Below the pieces are notes generated by a model. That model was not told where the DNA came from. It did not search any database and was given only the letters and a program-made list of their open reading frames with translations. A stretch of DNA of 64,000 bases from assembly GCA_027563935.2 (NCBI GenBank), contig JANVAS020000203.1:6076001-6140000 (forward strand). Direction: 5' to 3'. How positions within the stretch are numbered: the first letter of the stretch is position 1; each line of letters opens with the position of its first letter. Below are positions 22,679-33,976 of this stretch, one piece after another. Source of the DNA: Costus lasius. Lineage: Eukaryota; Streptophyta; Magnoliopsida; Zingiberales; Costaceae. Both the position numbers and the translations under genes were made by a program.

Positions 22679-24346
22679 TGTTAGGGTATGCCCTTAAGGC
22701 TAATGTTTGAGGCCTTGGGATTATTTCAGTATCATGTATAAACTCTATGTTTATAAAGGCAATGGTTGTTATTCAGGTTGTTACATCATCTGCTGCAATA
22801 TGTATACTTCTGAATAATGTCTCAATGCTGTTCAGCTTGGCTGACATGCAGTATTGTCCTTAGTTGAGATATCTTGGTGAACATGAGACAGCCTTGATAT
22901 GATTGAGACTAATATGTGTTCTAGTCTTATAGGATGCTTCGAGCATGGAATAAGATGTAGACTCATGGGTACATTGGATGTACAGGACAGACCCTACCTA
23001 GGATATTCAATTGCTTGTCACAATGTGAATAATCCTTGTATGCGAACAAGTGGCATATTTCCTCTGACTTGAGATCACTTGTGTTTCTAAATGATGATTG
23101 GCATTGTTTTGAGGTAGTTCAATATCATTTGAAGCATAATGGTTATAGACTATCTTGGATAATGGGCATGAGTCATGTTAGGGCACTAGTGATAGATATA
23201 GGATTGCCGTCTCCTTGATTGGAGTGTGATGTTCTATAGGGGCCCCTGTATGAGATGATTGAGAAAGTGTATGGCCATACCCAGATGACTATGATCATCT
23301 GATCTAATCATTCTCATCATATTGGAATTACAGGCTTGACACGCTTGTCCAATAAGAACATCCAGTGGCAAAGGAAACACATATGTCAAGTGACTTGGGT
23401 TCACACTTGTGCTGTGGTTTGGGTGTAGTCTTGGAAGACTCTTTCCTTTATATCGGGAGACAGTGATGTGTTGCTAGATACCCCTCTCTATTCGTGATAA
23501 CGTAAGTTATCGTTACCGACATTTAAAGGAAACCCTTAGGGTCGCACAATTTGATGATATGGCTTACTTAAGTCAGATCGTGTGGACTGAATTGTTTTGG
23601 TTCAGTTTAAAGGGATTTAAACTCTGATTGTAAGTGAGATCTAGTCTAATCATGTTTGATTGATTATGGCTTGAGATCGGTAAGCTTCGATCAAGAGAAT
23701 AGATGCTAGATCGGTGAGATCAGGAGCATCAAGAGATGAACGGTTAGATCTTGAACCTTTAGGGTTTATTGTGATCTAGACCAATGGCTTGGGTTAATTG
23801 GTCTTTGAACCAAACCAAATTGAACCGGCTCATCAAGTGAGCACATGGTTCAATGGGAGAGTAAAATGCGATTGGGGTAAATGCATGATCACATGAAGTG
23901 GTGGCTTGCTATTTTTAGAAGCCATGATGACCACGCCTCACGTTTTGAAGAGAGAGCTAACTCTATTCTCGCCTCTCGCCCTTCTCTCTCGGTATTCTCT
24001 TGTGTGGTGAGTTCTTCACACCTTGGAGAGAGTTCGGACAAGCGAGGAGAACATCTCATTCCCTTCACGCGAAAAGGACACTTGGAGATCCTTGCTAGCA
24101 CAAGGAGCGACAAGAAGAAAGCTTCTCTCATCTTGTGTGCGTTTGCTTTGGAGGAGAGCAACATCACTCTCTGCTTCCAAGTCGCCATCTAAGCTATGGC
24201 AATGGTATGATCCCTTGTCGATCTTTGCAATCTTTTAACTAGTTGATCATATGTTCATACAAATAGATCTGAGAAACCCTTGCTTCCGCTACAAAAATTT
24301 ATACATGCGCCTATTAGGGTTTCGCCCCTCTTTAGAGGGACTTTCA
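22679..24346 (+). repeat. Element B 3' LTR
   Basis: Partner of 13570-15234, starting TGTTAGGG and ending GGGACTTTCA. Nearly identical to the 5' LTR: I count roughly 12 substitutions and a few one- to three-base gaps by eye. Hairpin GATAAC-GTAA-GTTATC at 23496-23511. Confidence 0.92.
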
Positions 24347-24595
24347 CTTTGATTCTCAAGGGCTACACTGTAAGCTTACTTCCTGCATTTACTGCTTTCT
24401 AGTGTAATTCTTATTTACAGTTCTTAGTTTAAACTCGGGTTTTTCCTCTATATATAAAATACAAAAAGAATTAGTTTCTCAAACCTCGTTAGCATAACTT
24501 TGATTTTCCCTTATTATTTAGCTACTTATCAAAACTAGTTTTCAAAGGCGTCGTTTGACTGTTTTAGTTCCCCGTCCTACATCAGATTTGATCAT
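24347..24595 (+). repeat. Element F 3' LTR, last piece
   Basis: Resumes F sequence after B. It is AT-rich, with a TATATATAAAA stretch near 24450, and ends GTCCTACATCA. The LTR of G ends with nearly the same bases. Immediately after 24595 the reverse strand of an older copia pol begins, so this is F's outer boundary. GATTT (24596-24600) would be the 3' target duplication; its partner is off-window. Confidence 0.7.
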
Positions 24596-27209
24596 GGCAA
24601 CTGGCGAGAAGGTTTCATCATAGTCCACCCCGTGGACTTGTTTAAATCCTTTAGCCACTAGTCTAGCCTTATAGGTAACTATATTGCCATCCTTGTCTGC
24701 CTTCCTCTTGAAGACCCATTTACACCCTATGGGTTTTACCCCATCAGGCAGCTCAACCAAATCCCATACTTGGTTAGCCGACATGGAATCCATCTAGGAT
24801 CGCATGGCGTCAAGCCATCTCTCGGAGTCCGGTCCACTGACCGCCTTATCATAGGTTATGGGGTCATCCTCAATGATGAAGATCCCATCGTGTTGGGTCG
24901 GCAGCGACCCGTACCTTTCAGGTGCACGACAAATGCTCCTAGATCTACGCGGGACCTGTGTCTGAGCCTCAGGTTGGCTAGCAACTGGTGCAGGTGGCTC
25001 AGATTCCATCTCTTTGTCTTGTGCTTGCACTTGGACCTCATCCAAGTCAAACTTCCTCCCACTAACTTCTTTCATGAGAAATTCTTTCTCCAGAAAGACA
25101 GCACCCCGAGCAACAAACACTTTGTTCTCGGTTGGGACATAGAAGTAGTATCCTTTAGTTTCCTAGGATACCCCACAAACACGCATTTATCAGATCTAGG
25201 TTCTAGCTTGCTAGAATCCTGACGTTTGACATAAGCCTCACATCCCCAGATCTTGATAAAGTGAGATTAGGGCATCTCCCACTCCACATCTCGTATGGTA
25301 TTTTGGAGACACTCTTAGATGGAACGTTATTCAGTATTAGAGAAGCTGTCTCTAGTGCATGCCCCCAGAATGAGGGAGGTAGAGTTGCATGACTCATCAT
25401 AGATCGAACCATGTCCAATAAAGTTCGATTTCTCCTTTCAGACACACCATTCCATTGAGGTGTTCCAGGAGGAGTGAGTTGGGATATGACCCCAGATTCT
25501 CTCAAATAGTCAAAGAACTCACCACTCAGGTACTCTCCACGTCGATCTGATCGAAGAGCTTTAATGGATCTTCCAAGCTAGTTCTCTACTTCATTCTTGA
25601 ACTCCTTGAATTTCTCAAAGGACTCAGATTTATGTCTCATTAAGTAGACATAACCATACCTACTGAAGTCATTAGTAAAGGTAATGAAGTAGTTGTACCC
25701 TCCTCTGGCTTTTTTATTGAAAGGCCCACACACATCAGTATGTATGAGATCCAATAAACCTCCTGCCCTCTCACCAATCTTGGTGAAGGGCGCCTTTGTC
25801 ATTTTCCCTAATAAACAAGGTTCACAAGTATCAAATTCCTCAAAGGAACTTGAATCTAACAATCCATTTGCATGGAGTTGTTGGATGCGATTCTTGTTTA
25901 TATGGGCTAATCGACAGTGCCATAGGAAAGCACCAACTGAACCACTCAGTTTGGTCCTTTTATTACTTATGTTACAAATAGAACTTTCCATATCCAAGAT
26001 ATATAGACCATTGCACAAAGTACCCTTCCCATAGAACATATTTGCAAATGAAAAAGAACAAGTGTTCTTATTTATTTCAAACTTAAATCCCTTCTTTGCT
26101 AAGAAAGGAATGGATACAATGTTCTTAGTAAGTGAAGGTATACAAAAGCAATTATCTAGTTCTAATTGAAGTCCATAAGGCAAGGAGAGAGTCAAAACGC
26201 CTATAGCAACAGCAGCAACCTGTGCCCCGTTTCCAACGCATAGGTTAATCTCTCCAGGTCGCACCGATCTACTTTTCTTGAGCCCCTGCACATTTGTACA
26301 AATATGAGCCTCACATGCGGTATCCAATACCCATGACATAGAAGTAGAAATATTGACTTCTGTAACATAGATACCTGACCTAGAAGTTAAGGCCAAGCCT
26401 TTCTTCTCCTCATTCTGAAGCTGCTTGCAGTCCCTTCTCCAGTGACCCTGCTCGCCACAGTGAAAACACCTCTGGTCCTTTGACTTCTTCGCCTTTTTCT
26501 TCAGTGCCTTGGTAGGACCTCTAGCACTGCTCTTAGCACGTGCCTTACCCTTATTCTTTATCTTCTTGGTCGCAGGGACCAAAAGAACAGAATTGGGTTT
26601 GGTCTTACCCATCTCATGCTCGGCTGTTTGGAGCATATTCATTAATTCCTCCCGTGTGCACTCAATCTGGTTCATGTTGAAATTAATAATAAACGGACTG
26701 AAGCTAGGGGGCAGGGAATGCAAAATAAGATCCACAACCAGCTCGTTGTCTATGGCATGTCCCAGTCTCCTGAGATGATCCACATTCCCAATGAGTTTGA
26801 GAACATGGGGTCTCACTGGTGCACCCTTAGACAACTTACACCGAAAGACTACTTTGGCGGTGTCAAATCTCTCAGTTCTAGCCTGAGCCTCGAACATCTG
26901 TTTCAGATGAGTGATCATCTGAAAAGCATTCTGCTCCTCGTATTGCCCCTGCAGTTCAAGTGCCATGCTGGCTAGCATAAGACATGCAACCTCCAAAGAG
27001 TCATCCTGATGCTTTCTATAAGCATCTCTGTCTGCCGTTCGGGCATTAGGCGGAGGAGCCGCAGGAAGAGCCTGTTCAAGGACATACAGCTTCTTCTCGA
27101 GCTTGAGGAGTATCCTCAAGTTCTAATGCCAGTCCATAAAGTTAGTTCCAACCAACTTATCCTTATCAAGGAGTGATCACAGTGATAATCCGCCAGTGTT
27201 CATAGCCAT
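24596..27209 (-). pseudogene. Element C1 gag-pol (second Angela-type family), truncated
   Basis: Minus-strand Ty1/copia polyprotein starting at ATG 27209 (MAMNTGG). Stops TGA 27177-27179 and TAG 27123-27125 lie in early gag. The frame is then open to 25578 through gag, an intact zinc knuckle (CFHCGEQGHWRRDC), protease (WVLDTACEAH, with Glu where relatives have Gly) and the integrase start. TAG 25578-25580 and a frameshift near 25250 follow. The copy breaks inside the reverse transcriptase (FSPVAMIKS), where F was inserted; the remainder would be left of the window. It is the outermost, and so the oldest, host element of the window. Confidence 0.88.
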
Positions 27210-27679
27210 TGTTCTATAACACCCAAGAAAAACAGATTAGTACTACTTCGAATCATTTAAACTGGACTTGTTTTCAATAATTACTGCTCCCACTATTTTA
27301 AATTCGAATTGACAACCCACAAAGTCAATCAGGAAGTTTAAGACTTCCTAGTGAGATAGGATCCTTATTTCACATGAGGCTTCGCGTCCCACGAGGGTGG
27401 GATGAGATGCACAAAGTGACCCATGCTTCATAAGGTGGGCACGCCAGCCGATTGCTCCAAGCAATTCCCCTTATTGAGATAGTCTAGGCATTTCATGTCC
27501 AGCGAGGGCTGGATACAGCATGAATCCTAACCTCTCAATGATGCCTCTAGAGTTTCATCCTGTGCCCAGCACATATGAAAATCTAGTCAAGTCCATTCCT
27601 AACCGTTATGCCCAGGGCCAACGTGTTTCCTTGCGAAGGCACGCCCAGGTTAAAACTGGACTGGGGAAACCATTGTCAC
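27210..27679 (-). other. Element C1 leader (partial)
   Basis: Reverse-strand leader collinear with that of C2 (44150-44629). It has a stem TCCCA/TGGGA (27387-27402). Before the gag ATG it has TACTAAT (27236-27242, minus), a pyrimidine tract and TATAG (27213-27217). It is cut at 27680 by the G LTR. Confidence 0.7.
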
Positions 27680-29563
27680 TGACGTTGGACGAAAGCGTGT
27701 GACAATGATACTAATTTAAAATTAAATTATTATTTTTTTATTTTATTTTTAGAGAAACCAAAATTCAGAAATCAGTCAGAATTCAGTGCTACTGAAGAAT
27801 ATCATTTATAAAAAGTAACTATGCCTTGTAGGAAAATCCATATATCTAAAATTTGAACCTATTATACCAAGATGTAGAACAAAAGTAGTTCTTTAAAATC
27901 GTGTAAGAATTATAGCGTGAAGAACTATCAGGCATATATAATCACTGCAACCATATAGATAATCAGATTGGAAAATTAAAACTGCATTGAACTGTTTCAG
28001 ATAGCAATTGTTGCAATGCCTCATAAGTTGAACCGTTGAACCTAGGATTGCATCAACTAGTCCACATGAAAGAACAAGATGTGTGGGTCATTATCTGACC
28101 AAAGTTCAAGACCTTTGTTACACCGATTGCTTAAAACACCTGCACAAAAAGGGCTAGTCAGATTAGTCGATGAAACAATTGCAGGAAATGTATTAGTTAT
28201 CAAAAGTTGTCAGGTATCCTTGGTTGATCTGTTGAATCTGAGTTCGGTTCGACTGGTACAACTGATAAAACAGGATATGTTCTTCATAATCATGCCAAAA
28301 TTCAAGACTTTTGTTGCCCAGATTGCTTAAACTACCTGCGAGAACAAGGTTAACCATTAGCAAAGCAGAAGTTGTAGCAGGAAATAGGAGGATATGTAGA
28401 AACAGTGCGTGTGCCGATCAACGACGCCGGAGCATGGGTTGCTCGTCAAAGGCATAGGAGATGAAGGAGGACGAGGCGGCATTGATATCGTCGAAGCACG
28501 GATGGCTGGTGGAGGAGGCGAGGATGGTGTCTGAGCACTGGCGGAGGCGGTGACGATGCGGGTTGTCGAACGGAACAGGGGAAGGCTGGCGAGTAGAATA
28601 GGGTCGGCCGTTGTTCGGCCGGTAGGGCATGAACCCTGAACCTGCTACAACTGGAGGTTTATGCGGTGATGGCGAAGAGGTGGCCGAATTTTCGGGTCGA
28701 ATGGTGGCAGGTCGGAGGAGAGCGACGTTGAAAGGCGGATCTGAGGCGGAATCTAGGCGGAAACAGGGGTTTGGATCGGCCGTTCGATTCCGGTGATCGG
28801 ACGGGTGGATGGACGGATGTCGGCGGCTGTGGTTTCGTATTGGGGAGGATGAGTGATGGCCGAAGTTTCGTGAGAATCCGACCGGTGGATCGTCGGCGGC
28901 GAGCTCTCGAAATTTTGGGATTCTAGGAACAGGGAACCGTGACTAGTTGGTTTGATTTCTGGAAGAAGGAGAGGGTAGAGATAGAGGAAGGAAGGAGGAG
29001 AGGAGGGCTCGGCCCTAGAAGGAGAAGAAGGAGGAGAGCATCCGATAGAAGAGGAACTATACTAAGGAAACTACTTCATAGATTCAAATTCATCAAAACG
29101 TTGTTACAATGATGCATGCGAAAGAGATACATATAGTGAGAAGATAGAGACGTTGTTATTTCCAATTTTGATCAGTAAGAAGAGACGTTGAAGATTCCAT
29201 ATGAGGTGCATTGTAGCTTCCTTCGTTGAAGATGAATGCTTGCTGGCGATGAGTGCGCTGGCGGATCACCAGATCCTCATTTGGCTGATTTAGAGCTGGT
29301 CCATACATGGTTGGATTGATGCTTGGCGTGGATGTGGCTGGACAGGTTGGTGCTCATGCAAGTCATCATTTATGGGATGCAGCAACTTCTTCTTTAGTGA
29401 GCTTGAACTTGAGAGTCTTTGATGGGTGAAGTAGCTATTATCCATTATTTAGCTAGCTTTAGAATTGAACATGCTAGCTTATTTGAGAAGCCTCCCAGCG
29501 TTAGCCTAAGGTAATCTCAGGCTCCATTTATACCTTCGTGGCTTGTGCTTGCTACCTCCATCA
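27680..29563 (-). repeat. Element G 3' LTR (complete)
   Basis: On the minus strand it starts TGATGGAGGTAGCAAGC (right end, 29563) and ends TCCAACGTCA at 27680 (the other LTR has TCCTACATCA). A TATAAAT motif lies about 30 bases inside the start (29526-29534), unusually close to the LTR edge. The interior is GC-rich near 28430-29050 and AT-rich near 27720-27900. I see no gene in it; its ORFs differ between the two LTR copies. Confidence 0.75.
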
Positions 29564-29577
29564 GTTCTCCCCGGGTG
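29564..29577 (-). other. Element G polypurine tract
   Basis: Minus-strand CACCCGGGGAGAAC immediately before the LTR start. F has CCCGGGGAGAGC at the same position (before 10409). Confidence 0.65.
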
Positions 29578-29643
29578 AAAATAATTCTTCCCCAAAGAAT
29601 TGTTCTTGTGGTGGTGGAGAAGTTCTTGAGGGGCGAGAGTTAG

Positions 29644-30984
29644 CTACTCCTTAAGAATCTGAAGCTTCGAAATGTTGTCAGCATCATAGCATGTTGTTTC
29701 ATTGTTCCATGTCCATGGTCCAAGTTGGTTACCTTCATTGAATTCCCTTTCTCGGCCAAACACATTAGTAAGTTTGTGATAGAGAATCCTAGGATTTAAG
29801 AAAGGACAGGGAATGATGAAATCAATATACTCGACTTCAATAGGTGTAGAGAGCAAGGCATGTTTGAGTTTATTATGTGTTGTTGCTCCTAATGGTGGCT
29901 TAAGGGTGTGGGTGGATGGACCTAAAAGACAAGATTCAAGGATCATAGGGTCCTGGAAAAAATTTTCTAAGCCTAGGTGTTGCCCTAAAGGTTCAGGATT
30001 AGGATCTACATCAAGTTGAAAAGGCTTGAGTTTAGGTTCAAAATGTGGTTGAAGAAGACCTAATGGTTTGGGTTCAACTTTAGGTTCTCTAGTAGTAGTG
30101 CTAAGCTCAATTTGAGACCCTATAGGTATGGGCCCTAAAATTGAAGGTAATGGCCCTATTTGACACTTAGGTTGAGACAAGCCTACTGTGGTCTCTATGG
30201 GCAACTCAGGTGTAGTTTGACTCTCAGACAAGTCAACTATGGTTTCTTTAGCTGGATTGCTAGACTCAGGTTGAGGACCTATGGGTATGGGCCCTAAAAT
30301 TGAAGGTTGAGGTATGGGTTCTACCTCATGGTTTGCCTGTTGAGTTTCACATGTGTTACCTGAGCTTGTTTTTGTTCCCATGGTAGACTCTAAGGTTGGT
30401 ATATTCTCTTGAGAGTTTGAGGGAGTAGGTACCTTAGAGGTTTTAAGTTTGGATCTCTTGATCTTAATCTTTGGGTTTTGGCATCTTAAGACATATGAAT
30501 CATCTTGCCTTTGGTAATACCCATTGCAATCATATAACCAAAGTGCTCCTAGGTGGACATGGTATGTACCTTCTAAGGGTAAGACATAACACCAAACTTC
30601 TAGTAGTAGGGTACCTAACAAAATAGGAACTAAGCACATATGGTTCACTAAGGTTTTGGTTCCATCATCCCTACTAATGGTGTAAGGGTCTGGGATAGGC
30701 TCACTGGTAAGGCCAAATCTATCAATGGCACTAGGGGTTATGAAGTTGAAGCCTATGGACTCATCTATGGCTACCTTACACATCTTATCTTTCATTTTGA
30801 TGTAGGTATGGAAAAAATCATTCCTAAGGGTGACACTATAAGTTGGAAGTTTCTCTAAATATTCCTTGTGTAGAGTTTGTCTCATGTCTTCTATACAGCT
30901 GTGACAGGTTTTGAGATGATTCTCCATGGACTTGAAGTTGTCATAAAATTTGAGTATTCGGTCTTGGTTAATACTAGTGGCCAT
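29644..30984 (-). CDS. Element G single ORF with degenerate retropepsin-like domain
   Basis: An uninterrupted 446-residue frame. About residues 70-180 resemble the Ty3/gypsy aspartic protease fold: CKVAID at the place of the catalytic strand, a following FGL-type helix, then HLGALWLYD where relatives have LLGRPWxYD. The catalytic D-S/T-G reads D-E-S, so proteolytic activity is doubtful. The middle is Pro/Ser/Thr-rich with PSILGPIPIG occurring twice. Past the stop (29644-29646) the same frame continues as a remnant similar to F's C-terminal tail (QELLHHHKNNS and HPGRTDGG against F's PELLQGYKDNS and NPGRADGG). No gag, RT or integrase is seen. The function is unknown; it could be a gag/protease relic kept by chance, or a protein used by the element. 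Confidence 0.6.
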   Translation of the reverse strand: MATSINQDRILKFYDNFKSMENHLKTCHSCIEDMRQTLHKEYLEKLPTYSVTLRNDFFHTYIKMKDKMCKVAIDESIGFNFITPSAIDRFGLTSEPIPDPYTISRDDGTKTLVNHMCLVPILLGTLLLEVWCYVLPLEGTYHVHLGALWLYDCNGYYQRQDDSYVLRCQNPKIKIKRSKLKTSKVPTPSNSQENIPTLESTMGTKTSSGNTCETQQANHEVEPIPQPSILGPIPIGPQPESSNPAKETIVDLSESQTTPELPIETTVGLSQPKCQIGPLPSILGPIPIGSQIELSTTTREPKVEPKPLGLLQPHFEPKLKPFQLDVDPNPEPLGQHLGLENFFQDPMILESCLLGPSTHTLKPPLGATTHNKLKHALLSTPIEVEYIDFIIPCPFLNPRILYHKLTNVFGREREFNEGNQLGPWTWNNETTCYDADNISKLQILKE

Positions 30985-32291
30985 GGGATGATTTGAAAAT
31001 ATTTTGAAAATAGAGCTCCCTAAGATGACAGAAAATGTTTTCAGCTAGTATGAAAAGATATATCTGAGAATAAACAAACTAGCATGCAGAACAATAATCA
31101 ACTAAACATAAAAGCACTTAGAAGTTTTTTTTTTTCTAGCAAATAAATTAACAAACATGCAAAAGCAACTAAACGTTAGAGCATATTTTTTTTTTATGCA
31201 AAAAAACAGAAAATTACTTAACTAACATGCAATCAATTTCAACATATGGATGTGCAGAAAGTATGCTCATTGAAGATTGCAATTTGATTAAGAACAGAAA
31301 CTAGGCTGAAAACAGGTTGGAAAATTCAGCATTCAAGTGCAGAATTTATAGTTATAATCAATGCAGCACTTATGGATGTTGTAAACAGAAATATGTTGGT
31401 GTTATCCAAGTTGCAGTTTGACAGAAATTAAGTGCAGCAAGCAGGCTGAAAACTTCAAATTCAGAAGGCTGAAAAACAAGATTTTAAAAATTCAGAAATA
31501 AAGTGCAGAATTCAGCGTAGAAAGCAGTAACTCAGAGGCAATTTCAAGAAAACTGCAGCACATGTAGGTGTTGAAAATTAATTTAGGTAGTGGCTGCAAT
31601 TTGATGCAGGTTAAGTGCAGCAAGAAGGAGGAAATGTTCAAAATCTATTGGTGCTGAAAATTCAGAAGTTAAGACACAGTTTTGTGCAGATTATGGAATG
31701 GATGATCAGAACTTGAGCAAACAAGTGCAGTAGTTTGCTGTGTTGATGAGAAACTTTGCAAACTCAGTGAGGGAAGATGCAGCAATTTGGTTTGCTGTCC
31801 TAAACTGAGGTTTACAAGGATCTATGTTGCTGGAGTGGCCGAAAATCAATGAGAATGTCAAGGTGATCAAAATCAGATTGCTTGTAGAATATGGTTTGCA
31901 GAATTTTGGTTGCAAACACAGTTAGGTGCGGCAATTAAGTATGCTGTCCTGAACTGAATTTGACAAACTTTCATCATTTGTGGTCATGTTTGAATTGGCA
32001 CAATAATGAAATTCTGCATTGCTAAAATCCGAAAAGTTTCACTAAAACATCAAGCACAGAAGTTCAGAGTTTACTTGTAAATTCAGTCATGGACGGTGCA
32101 GCAATTAACTCTGTTGTTCCAACCATTCAACAAGTCAAAGCAACAAATTTTCAAATCAGAGATGCTGATTTGTCCCCACAAAAATATCAGAATATTAAAT
32201 TCAATGATCAGAAAATCAGAAATATAGGAACTTTAAAAATAAAGAGCAAAGTTAAGGATCGATGTGGACAAACAAGAGTTTACCACTTAAC
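30985..32291 (-). other. Element G leader
   Basis: About 1.3 kb of A/T-rich sequence between the primer binding site and the ORF start. On the plus strand it repeats variants of 'gtgcagaa/ttcagaa' many times (31250-31760), suggesting a degenerate short-repeat expansion. I see no gene in it. Confidence 0.55.
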
Positions 32292-32305
32292 CTCCTCTGA
32301 TACCA
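32292..32305 (-). other. Element G primer binding site
   Basis: The reverse complement reads TGGTATCAGAGGAG, a few bases inside the LTR end at 32309. It complements the initiator tRNA-Met 3' end, as in the Tekay element at 50213. Confidence 0.75.
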
Positions 32306-32308
32306 AAC

Positions 32309-33976
32309 TGATGTAGGACGGAAGCGTGTGACAATGATACTAATTTAAAATTAAATTATTATTTTTTTATTTTATTTTTAGAGAAACCAAAATTCAGAAA
32401 TCAGTCAGAATTCAGTGCTGCTAAAGAATATCATTTTTAAAAAGTAACTATGCCTTGTAGGAAAATCCATATATCTAAAATTTGAACCTATTATACCAAG
32501 ATGTAGAACAAAAGTAGTTCTTTAAAATCGTGTAAGAATTATAGCGTGAAGAACTATCAGGCATATATAATCACTGCAACCATATAGCTAATCAGATTGG
32601 AAAATTAAAACTGCATTGAACTGTTTCAGATAGCAATTGTTGCAATGCCTCATAAGTTGAACCGTTGAACCTAGGATTGCATCAACTAGTCCACATGAAA
32701 GAACAAGATGTGTGCGTCATTATCTGACCAAAGTTCAAGACCTTTGTTACACCGATTGCTTAAAACACCTGCACAAAAAGGGCTAGTCAGATTAGTCGAT
32801 GAAACAATTGCAGGAAATGTATTAGTTATCAAAAGTTGTCAGGTATCCTTGGTTGATCTGTTGAATCTGAGTTCGGTTCGACTGGTACAACTGATAAAAT
32901 AGGTTCTTCATAATCGTGCCAAAATTCAAGACTTTTGTTGCCCAGATTGCTTAAACTACCTGCAAGAACAAGGTTAACCATTAGCAAAGCAGAAGTTGTA
33001 GCAGGAAATAGGAGGATATGTAGAAACGGGGCGTGTGCCGATCATCGACGCCGGAGCATGGGTTGCTCGTCAAAGGCATAGGGGATGAAGGCGTACGAGG
33101 CGGCGTTGATATCGTCAAAGCACGGACGGTTGGTGGAGGAGGCGAGGATGGTGTCTGAGCACTGGCGGAGGCGGTGACGATGCGGGTTGTCGAACGGAAC
33201 AGGGGAAGGCTGGCGAGCATAACAGGGTCGGCCGTTGTTCGGCCGGTAGGGCATGAACCCCGAACCTGCTACTACTGGAGGTTTCTGCGGTGATGGCAAA
33301 GAGGTGGCAGGATTTTTGGGTCGAATGGTGGCCGGTCGGAGGAGAGCGACGTTGAAAGGCGGATCTGAGGCAGAATCTGGGCGGAAATAGGGGTTTGGAT
33401 CGGCCGTTCGATTCTGGTGATCGGACGGGTGGATGGGCTGATGTCGGCGGCTGTGGTTTCGTATTGGGGAGGATGAGTGATGGCCGAAGTTTCGTGAGAA
33501 TCCGACCGGTGGATCGTCGGCGGCGAGCTCTCGAAATTTTGGGATTCTGGGAACAGGGAACCGTGACTGGTTGGTTTGATTTCTGGAAGAATGAGAGGGT
33601 AGAGATAGAGGAAGGAAGGAGGAGAGGAGGGCTCGGCCCTAGATGGAGAAGAAGGAGGAGAGCATCCGATAGAAGAGGAACTATACTAAGGAAACTACTT
33701 CATAGATTCAAATTCATCAAAACGTTGTTACAATGATGCATGCGAAAGAGATACATATAGTGAGAAGATAGAGATGTTGTTATTTCCAATTTTGATCAGT
33801 AAGAAGAGATGTTGAAGATTCCATATGAGGTGCATTGCAGCTTCCTTCGTTGAAGATGAATGCTTGCTGGCGATGAGTGGGCTGGCGCATCACCAGATCC
33901 TCATTTGGCAGATTTAGAGTTGGTCCATACATGGTTGGATTGATGCTTGGCGTGGATGTGGCTGGACAGGTTGGTG
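32309..33976 (-). repeat. Element G 5' LTR (truncated by C3)
   Basis: Matches 27680-29352 almost throughout, with several percent divergence by eye. It is more diverged than the D or B LTR pairs, consistent with an older insertion. It stops at GGTTGGTG where the C3 LTR begins. The last ~210 bases seen in the other copy (29353-29563), including the TATA motif, are missing and should lie beyond the window if C3 and its complex inserted here. Confidence 0.75.

Larger units (their letters stand above)
13570..24346 (+). mobile_element. Element B: full-length but dead Angela-type Ty1/copia copy
   Basis: Two LTRs in direct orientation (13570-15234 and 22679-24346), a primer binding site, leader, broken gag-pol and polypurine tract. 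The flanks are CTTCG (13565-13569) and CTTTG (24347-24351), a target duplication with one mismatch. The LTR pair differs at about a dozen substitutions by eye, about 0.7%, although the coding region has many lesions and a nested solo LTR. It is inserted in the F 3' LTR. Confidence 0.9.
27680..33976 (-). mobile_element. Element G: compact non-autonomous LTR element
   Basis: Two related direct repeats (27680-29563 and 32309-33976) flank a 2.7 kb interior with one ORF, a polypurine tract and a primer binding site, all reading on the minus strand. LTR termini are TGATGGAGG ... CCTACATCA. There is no reverse transcriptase, RNase H or integrase, so it must depend on another element. Its LTR ends, polypurine tract and a coding remnant match F. 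It is inserted in C1's leader. The right LTR is cut by C3, so the target duplication cannot be confirmed. Confidence 0.75.

Noticed and set aside
33395..33736. 113-residue ORF in the truncated G LTR
   Set aside because: Not maintained in the other LTR copy (28770-29110), where substitutions break it.
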